From the NCBI RefSeq assembly GCF_000738435.1, contig NZ_CP003984.1, positions 1,240,001 through 1,304,000 of the forward strand: a stretch of DNA of 64,000 nucleotides, read 5' to 3'. The notes under the pieces were generated by a model, which was not told where the DNA came from, did no database searches, and was given only the letters and a program-made list of their open reading frames with translations. Numbering within the stretch: position 1 is the stretch's first letter; every line of letters begins with the position of its first letter. This document shows positions 59,567 to 64,000 of the stretch, one piece after another. Source of the stretch: Planktomarina temperata RCA23 (GTDB lineage: Bacteria > Pseudomonadota > Alphaproteobacteria > Rhodobacterales > Rhodobacteraceae). The position numbers and the translations under genes are program-made.

Positions 59567-60733
59567 TCAGAATTTGTCGCAGGTGTCAGGACCGATGGCA
59601 TCTTCGCCGGCGATACTTCTTGCGATGGTGAACTGGCCGTTCTTTACTTCAACGACATACATCGGCTGCATCGCCTGATGGTCGCCTGCCCGAATGGTCT
59701 TGGTGCCTTGCGGCGTTTCCCAGGACAGACCTTCCAGCGCGGCGCGGACCGAGTCGGTGTCTGTTGCACCCGCCGCTTCGACAGCCGCCTTGTAGGCGAA
59801 CAGCAAACCATAGCTGTCGGCACCATACAGGTCCGGATCAGCACCGTTCCTCTCGCGGAATGCCTCGGTAAAGGCTTTATTCTCTGGGGAGTCGATAAGC
59901 ACGGAATACCCAACGCCGGTAATGAACCCTTCGGCCGCAGCACCGATCGCATTGATGTTCTGCGCTGTCACGGTACCCGATGCGCCAAGGATGGTGAGGC
60001 CTTCGCTAACGCCAAAATCGTTCATTTGTGTGAACAGACGCACGGAGTCATTGCCGGCGACCGATGTATAGAGGACATCGGGACGTGCCGCACGCAATTG
60101 ACCGAAATACTGCGAATAGTCCTTTGAGTCGAGCGGAGCAAAAACCTCGCCGGTCGATGTCGCACCGACACTTTCGGCTCTCTCTTTGAACGCGGCGACG
60201 GTGGAGCGGCCCATTTCATAGTCCGGACCAAGGTAATAGACTTTTGCTCCCGGTTTTTCCTGCTTTAGCCATGCCGCAAGCGCCACCGATTGCTGGCCCG
60301 CGCGGGCGTTGACTCGAAAGACGTTCGGTGAACAACCGGAACCGGTGATCGCATCTGAAAACGACACGGTTGTCGCGATAAGCTTGTCGGCCCGATCAGC
60401 GACTTGGCCTACAGCCAGCGTGGCTCCGGAATTGACGGTACCGGTTAAGAAGTCAACGTTGTCGACCGTGAACAGCTTCTCTGCCTTGGTGACGGCAACT
60501 GCGGGATTTGCCTCACTGTCCTCATAGATAAGTTCGATCTGACGACCGGCGATCCCGCCGGCAGCGTTGATCTCTTCCACCGACTGGTCTATGCCCCAGC
60601 GGACCTGCTGACCGATGCCGGCATAGGTGCCGGACAGAGGCGTAAGCACACCGATCTTGATAGTTTCCTGCGCGTAGGCGCTGGACGCCAGCAGCATCGC
60701 TATTGTTGTCGTCGTTAAAAGGTTAAGTCTCAT
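59567..60733 (-). CDS. Periplasmic substrate-binding protein, Liv-type
   Basis: 388 residues with the signal peptide MRLNLLTTTTIAMLLASSAY followed by AQ. Peripla_BP_6 fold: TIKIGVLTPLSGTYAGIGQQ, EINAAGGIAGRQIELIYEDS, DFLTGTVNSGATLAVGQVA. GGGAGG precedes the ATG. Members of this family near CoA-ligase genes often bind aromatic or other organic acids rather than leucine. It lies directly downstream of the enoyl-CoA hydratase gene. Confidence 0.88.
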   Translation of the reverse strand: MRLNLLTTTTIAMLLASSAYAQETIKIGVLTPLSGTYAGIGQQVRWGIDQSVEEINAAGGIAGRQIELIYEDSEANPAVAVTKAEKLFTVDNVDFLTGTVNSGATLAVGQVADRADKLIATTVSFSDAITGSGCSPNVFRVNARAGQQSVALAAWLKQEKPGAKVYYLGPDYEMGRSTVAAFKERAESVGATSTGEVFAPLDSKDYSQYFGQLRAARPDVLYTSVAGNDSVRLFTQMNDFGVSEGLTILGASGTVTAQNINAIGAAAEGFITGVGYSVLIDSPENKAFTEAFRERNGADPDLYGADSYGLLFAYKAAVEAAGATDTDSVRAALEGLSWETPQGTKTIRAGDHQAMQPMYVVEVKNGQFTIARSIAGEDAIGPDTCDKF

Positions 60734-60767
60734 CAGGTTTCCTCCCAGAAGTTTTTAGGTGTTTTGT

Positions 60768-61568
60768 TCAGCATCCGCGGAATGCGGGGCTGCGTTTTTC
60801 GTGAAAAGCGCGAACGCCTTCTGCGAAATCTTCGGATTGGCGCAGGCGGCTATAACAGTGGCCCTCCAACTCAATTCCTGAGGCGACAGTCGCATTCTCG
60901 CTGTCATTCAGAAGTTTCTTGGCCGTGCGTTGCGCCAGCGGCGAAAACGCCACCAGCTCTGCAACCAGCGCGTCGGTCGCTGCGACTAGTTGGTCAACTG
61001 CCACGCAGTCGACGACAATGCCCCAATCGCGCGCCTGCTCGCCGGATATCCGGCGCGAGCGCATGACGACGTCTTTGGTGCGGGCAAGGCCGATCAGGCC
61101 CATAAGGCGGGCGGAACCGCCAGAACCAGGAATCTGGCCGAGTTTCTGTTCCGGCAGGGCATAGCGCGTGCCGTGCGTGGCAATCCGGAAATCGCATGCC
61201 AGCGAAATTTCAAAGCCGACGCCGAACGTGTAGCCCTGATTGGCCGCAATCACAGGTTTCGCGCAGCGCCAGGGCGCGGCGATATTGTCCGCAAGATGGC
61301 TGACATGCTCGGGCGAGGCATCAAGGAAACCTCTGATGTAACCGCCCGACGAGAAATTGCCCCCCTCGGCGCGCAGGACAATAACCCGGACCCGATCGTC
61401 CGCGTCCAGTTCCTCGAAAGCCACCCGCAGCTGGTCCCGCTGCCCCATCCAAATGACGTTCATCGGCGGGCGAGACAGAATGATGTCGCCGCGTTGGCGG
61501 TCCGGGTCGATCTCGACCCGGAACCCGTCAAGGTCGCTTAGGCGGGGGTCTGTTGAAGTGTCGGTCAT
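60768..61568 (-). CDS. Enoyl-CoA hydratase/isomerase family protein
   Basis: 266 residues of the crotonase fold. The oxyanion-hole segments are LRAEGGNFSSGGYIRGFLDA and ANQGYTFGVGFEISLACDFR. The second catalytic Glu position is in ALPEQKLGQIPGSGGSARLM. GGAGAAAACA precedes the ATG. In this operon it probably acts on a CoA thioester made by the ligase encoded upstream. Hydratase, isomerase or ring-hydrolase activity cannot be told apart. Confidence 0.86.
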   Translation of the reverse strand: MTDTSTDPRLSDLDGFRVEIDPDRQRGDIILSRPPMNVIWMGQRDQLRVAFEELDADDRVRVIVLRAEGGNFSSGGYIRGFLDASPEHVSHLADNIAAPWRCAKPVIAANQGYTFGVGFEISLACDFRIATHGTRYALPEQKLGQIPGSGGSARLMGLIGLARTKDVVMRSRRISGEQARDWGIVVDCVAVDQLVAATDALVAELVAFSPLAQRTAKKLLNDSENATVASGIELEGHCYSRLRQSEDFAEGVRAFHEKRSPAFRGC

Positions 61569-61585
61569 TGTTTTCTCCTAAAAGG

Positions 61586-63130
61586 TTATTTCTCAACAGC
61601 AGAGGCGTCAGTGGTTTCGGGATTGTATTTGCCAGCCGCCAGAACGCGGCGCAGCAGCTTACCGACCGGCGATTTCGGCAGATCGTTGACAAATATGATG
61701 CGGCGGGGTCGCTTGTATCCGGCAAGCCCCGAATTCCGGCAGTGACTGTCAATTTCATCAGCTGTTAGCGGGCCGGAGCGGCGCACGAAGGCGGTTACGA
61801 CCTTGCCCCAACGTTCATCCGGCAGTCCAACAACCGCACATTCGCTGACGCTGGGTAGTAAGGACAGGCAGCTTTCGACCTCGACCGGGCTGACATTCTC
61901 TCCGCCCGATATGATCATGTCATCCACACGGCCGGTCACGAATAGGTCGCCGTCCGAATCCACCCGGCCCAGGTCACCTGTGAAATACCATCCGTCGCGT
62001 AGCGCCTTGGCGTCTGACTCGGGCCGGCGCCAGTATCCTTCAAAGGCCTCATCCCCTGCCAGGGTTGCGATGATCTCGCCTTCTTGGCCTACGCTCACCT
62101 CGGCCCTCGGGTCGCCACTGCCGACGGTGACAATACGCAGATGCTGATTCAAACCGGCGCGTCCGGCAGAGCCCTGTTTGAGAGATGCCTTCTGGTTGAT
62201 TGAAAACGTGTAAACCTCTGAAGAACCGTAGTGGTTGACGAACAGGTCTGGCTTGAAAGCGACGTTGAGACGGCGCAACAGTCCGTCAGTCATCGACGCG
62301 CCGGCAAAGCCTAGCCTGCGGACCGAGGAGATGTCAGTCGTTACGAAATCTTCATGCTCCAGCATATCGTGGTAGAGCGTCGGAACCAGATAAAGGCTTG
62401 AAATAGCGTGATCCTCTATCAATCGAAGCGCAGTTTTCACATCAAAACGCGGTAGGCAGACAAAGCGTCCTCCCAGCAACATCACAGCCAGCAGCGACCG
62501 CACACCCATCGTATGATAGAGAGGCATGACGCCTAGCGTGCGCTCACCCTGCGGCATTAGGTTCTGTGCCACATGCGCCAACGCTGCAGCGCGTTCGGCT
62601 TGGTGCCTTCGCGGCACGCCCTTTGGCTTCGCCGTGGTACCGGAGGTGTAGAACATCAGAGACAGGTCGTCCGGTCCGGCCACGGGCATTGCGTCGGCCT
62701 GAGCCTGGTACAATTCAGCTATATCGATTGCGTCCTTGCAGTTGGCTTCAACAGAAATCCACGGCATTCCCGCAGCCCTGAGCGAACCTTTGACAGCGTC
62801 TTCGCTGGAGGCGTCGAAAACCAGCGCCGTGCCTTCTGCGTCATCCAGCACGAAATCAAGTTCATCCGGTGTCACACGCCAGTTGATCGGAACGATGACC
62901 ACGCCCGTAAACTGGCAGGCCCAGTGTAGCGTTGCCGCGTCTGCGGTGTTTTGCAGGGCCGTGACCAAACGATCACCCTTTTTCAGACCCACGCGGTGCA
63001 ATCCATCGGCCAGAGCCGCGACACGCGGCAGCCATTCGGCGTAGGTCAATTGAAGGTCGCCATCAACCAGCGCAACTGCATTCGGGTCACGGGCCACAGA
63101 GGCCAGAAATGATCTGCCGAGATCAAGCAT
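61586..63130 (-). CDS. AMP-dependent acyl-CoA synthetase/ligase
   Basis: 514 residues of the ANL superfamily. The ATP loop is MFYTSGTTAKPKGVPRRH, then YGSSEVYTF, GWYFTGDLGRVDSDGDLFVT, GRVDDMIISGGENVSPVEVE (A8 hinge) and the catalytic Lys in LPKSPVGKLLRRVL. It activates a carboxylic acid through an adenylate to the CoA thioester. The ring-hydroxylase subunits upstream suggest an aromatic or heteroaromatic acid. The ATG overlaps the preceding gene by 8 bp. Confidence 0.88.
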   Translation of the reverse strand: MLDLGRSFLASVARDPNAVALVDGDLQLTYAEWLPRVAALADGLHRVGLKKGDRLVTALQNTADAATLHWACQFTGVVIVPINWRVTPDELDFVLDDAEGTALVFDASSEDAVKGSLRAAGMPWISVEANCKDAIDIAELYQAQADAMPVAGPDDLSLMFYTSGTTAKPKGVPRRHQAERAAALAHVAQNLMPQGERTLGVMPLYHTMGVRSLLAVMLLGGRFVCLPRFDVKTALRLIEDHAISSLYLVPTLYHDMLEHEDFVTTDISSVRRLGFAGASMTDGLLRRLNVAFKPDLFVNHYGSSEVYTFSINQKASLKQGSAGRAGLNQHLRIVTVGSGDPRAEVSVGQEGEIIATLAGDEAFEGYWRRPESDAKALRDGWYFTGDLGRVDSDGDLFVTGRVDDMIISGGENVSPVEVESCLSLLPSVSECAVVGLPDERWGKVVTAFVRRSGPLTADEIDSHCRNSGLAGYKRPRRIIFVNDLPKSPVGKLLRRVLAAGKYNPETTDASAVEK

Positions 63131-63635
63131 TCAAACGCTCCTTTTGCAGAATTTTAGCCGCTTCCATCGCGGCAGTGACAATCGGCTCGTATCCGGTACA
63201 GCGACACAGATGGCCGGCAAGCGCGTCGCGGATTTCGGTTTCGCCTGCCTCAGGATGATCGTGCAACAGTGTGTCGAGGGACATTAGGATACCCGCCGTG
63301 CAAAACCCGCATTGCAGGGCATGATGGCGGCGAAATGAATTTTGCAGCACGGACAGGGAGCCCGGTGCTGGCGCCAGATGTTCCACGGTTTCGATTTCGG
63401 CTCCGTCGGCCTGCACCGCCAGTGTCAGGCAGCTACGGGCGAGACCGTCGTCCATGCGAACCGTACAAGCTCCACAGACGCCGTGTTCACAGCCAACATG
63501 GGTGCCCTTGGCGCCAAGAACGTGTCGTATAAAATCGGACAGCAGCATGCGGGGCTCCGCCTCTGCATGTACCGGTTTTCCATTAAGTTTCAGACTGATG
63601 GAATGCGTTTTGTCAGCAATCAGGCGGCGCATTGG
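63123..63635 (-). CDS. (2Fe-2S) subunit of xanthine-oxidase-family molybdenum hydroxylase
   Basis: The ATG at 63635 has AAGGAGG seven bases upstream; 170 residues, the usual size. First plant-type cluster: CEHGVCGACTVRMDDG with the downstream SCLTL cysteine; second cluster: QCGFCTAGILMSL and HLCRCTGYEPI. It passes electrons from the molybdopterin to the FAD subunit. It overlaps the FAD-subunit gene by 16 bp. The large catalytic subunit is not in the window. Confidence 0.92.
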   Translation of the reverse strand, partial: PMRRLIADKTHSISLKLNGKPVHAEAEPRMLLSDFIRHVLGAKGTHVGCEHGVCGACTVRMDDGLARSCLTLAVQADGAEIETVEHLAPAPGSLSVLQNSFRRHHALQCGFCTAGILMSLDTLLHDHPEAGETEIRDALAGHLCRCTGYEPIVTAAMEAAKILQKERLNA

Positions 63636-64000
63636 CGGGCCTCCTTTATGGTTTTGCGCCCCAGTCGCCGGACAAGATCCCGGCGGTAGCGGGCGGTGGC
63701 GTGGAGATCGTTGCGGGCATCGAGCGACCAAGCGAGATCGTTGAGCGCGTCGTCGACCTGCCGCTCATCCAGCGAGGACCAATCGCGCACCAGCGGCGTG
63801 TCGTTGACGCCACCGATGGCGAGCCGTAGTCGGTCGCCGGTGGCGATTGCGGCAACGGAAACAATGGCAAAATCGCCGTGGCGTATGCCTACCTCGTTGA
63901 AGGCGTGTCCGGTGCCTTCTTGGGAGAGCGGGAAGCTGACCGCTTCGATCATCTCGTCCGGTCTGGCGGCGGTCTGCATCATACCGGTGAAAAATTCGGC
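63620..64000 (-). CDS. FAD-binding (medium) subunit of molybdenum hydroxylase, C-terminal part
   Basis: The frame is open to the window end and reads AEFFTGMMQTAARPDEMIEA, VSFPL, then FNEVGIRHGDFAIVSVAAIA and a C-terminal CO_deh_flav_C domain with RRDLVRRLGRKTIKEA. This is the CoxM/XdhB type. Only about 126 C-terminal residues are visible. It carries electrons to the final acceptor. Confidence 0.85.
   Translation of the reverse strand, partial: AEFFTGMMQTAARPDEMIEAVSFPLSQEGTGHAFNEVGIRHGDFAIVSVAAIATGDRLRLAIGGVNDTPLVRDWSSLDERQVDDALNDLAWSLDARNDLHATARYRRDLVRRLGRKTIKEARQCAA

Noticed and set aside
59426-60127. Plus-strand frame of 233 codons over the binding-protein gene
   Set aside because: Antisense shadow of a clear Peripla_BP_6 gene in GC-rich DNA.

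Overview
The window looks like the chromosome of a marine alphaproteobacterium of the Roseobacter group (Rhodobacterales). This is inferred from a DddQ-type DMSP lyase, N-formylglutamate amidohydrolase, DUF3047 and DUF3303 proteins, several branched-chain-type ABC importers and the style of the insertion sequences. No rRNA or complete tRNA is present. Most of the window is accessory DNA.

Layout. (1) 1-5.8 kb: core-like metabolism: a divergent GntR regulator and TcuA-like flavoprotein around a perfect palindrome, an aminotransferase, a DUF3047 protein, and glpD interrupted by one in-frame stop. (2) 6.3-7.1 kb: mobile debris, namely a gene broken by a stop and then cut by a duplicated gene fragment that carries an IS6 relic. 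(3) 7.3-19.5 kb: a visibly AT-rich island encoding a complete alternative chemosensory pathway: ParA-like ATPase, double CheW, MCP, CheA-receiver hybrid, a pseudo-receiver/receiver/receiver/class III adenylyl cyclase, CheR and CheB, then (after IS scars) an MBL-fold hydrolase and a stand-alone cyclic-nucleotide-binding protein. No flagellar genes are seen; the output is probably cAMP. (4) 19.5-38.5 kb: an IS-riddled accessory region bounded in part by two near-identical inverted IS481-type elements (19,556-20,726 and 35,745-36,915). It holds single-gene modules: FkbM methyltransferase, glycosyltransferase, aldo/keto reductase, duplicated zinc-ribbon microproteins, DUF3303, Sel1, YdeI, a CDGSH-like mini protein, SGNH hydrolase, PhyH dioxygenase, DMSP lyase, phage-like small genes, SOUL protein, sulfatase and bactofilin. 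(5) 38.5-47.6 kb: an amide-utilisation locus with an RpiR regulator, glutamine-synthetase homologue, N-formylglutamate amidohydrolase, cysteine hydrolase, five-gene Liv-type ABC importer and acetamidase/formamidase. (6) 47.7-56.1 kb: IS6 relics, an SDR, and an island beside a truncated tRNA-Asn with an integrase, AlpA-like protein, primase-like and RepA-like proteins, iteron-like repeats, and a one-gene cassette enclosed by perfect 15-bp inverted repeats. (7) 56.1-64 kb: a GC-rich minus-strand operon with a second Liv importer, enoyl-CoA hydratase, acyl-CoA ligase and molybdenum-hydroxylase subunits, consistent with catabolism of an aromatic or heterocyclic acid. Its downstream end is cut by an IS6 relic.

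A dispersed repeat runs through regions 2-6: at least ten decayed or internally deleted derivatives of one IS6-family element. Seven of them, between 24 and 49 kb, lie in the same orientation and separate unrelated one- to few-gene modules. All functional statements are from reading the sequence only; no database search was run.
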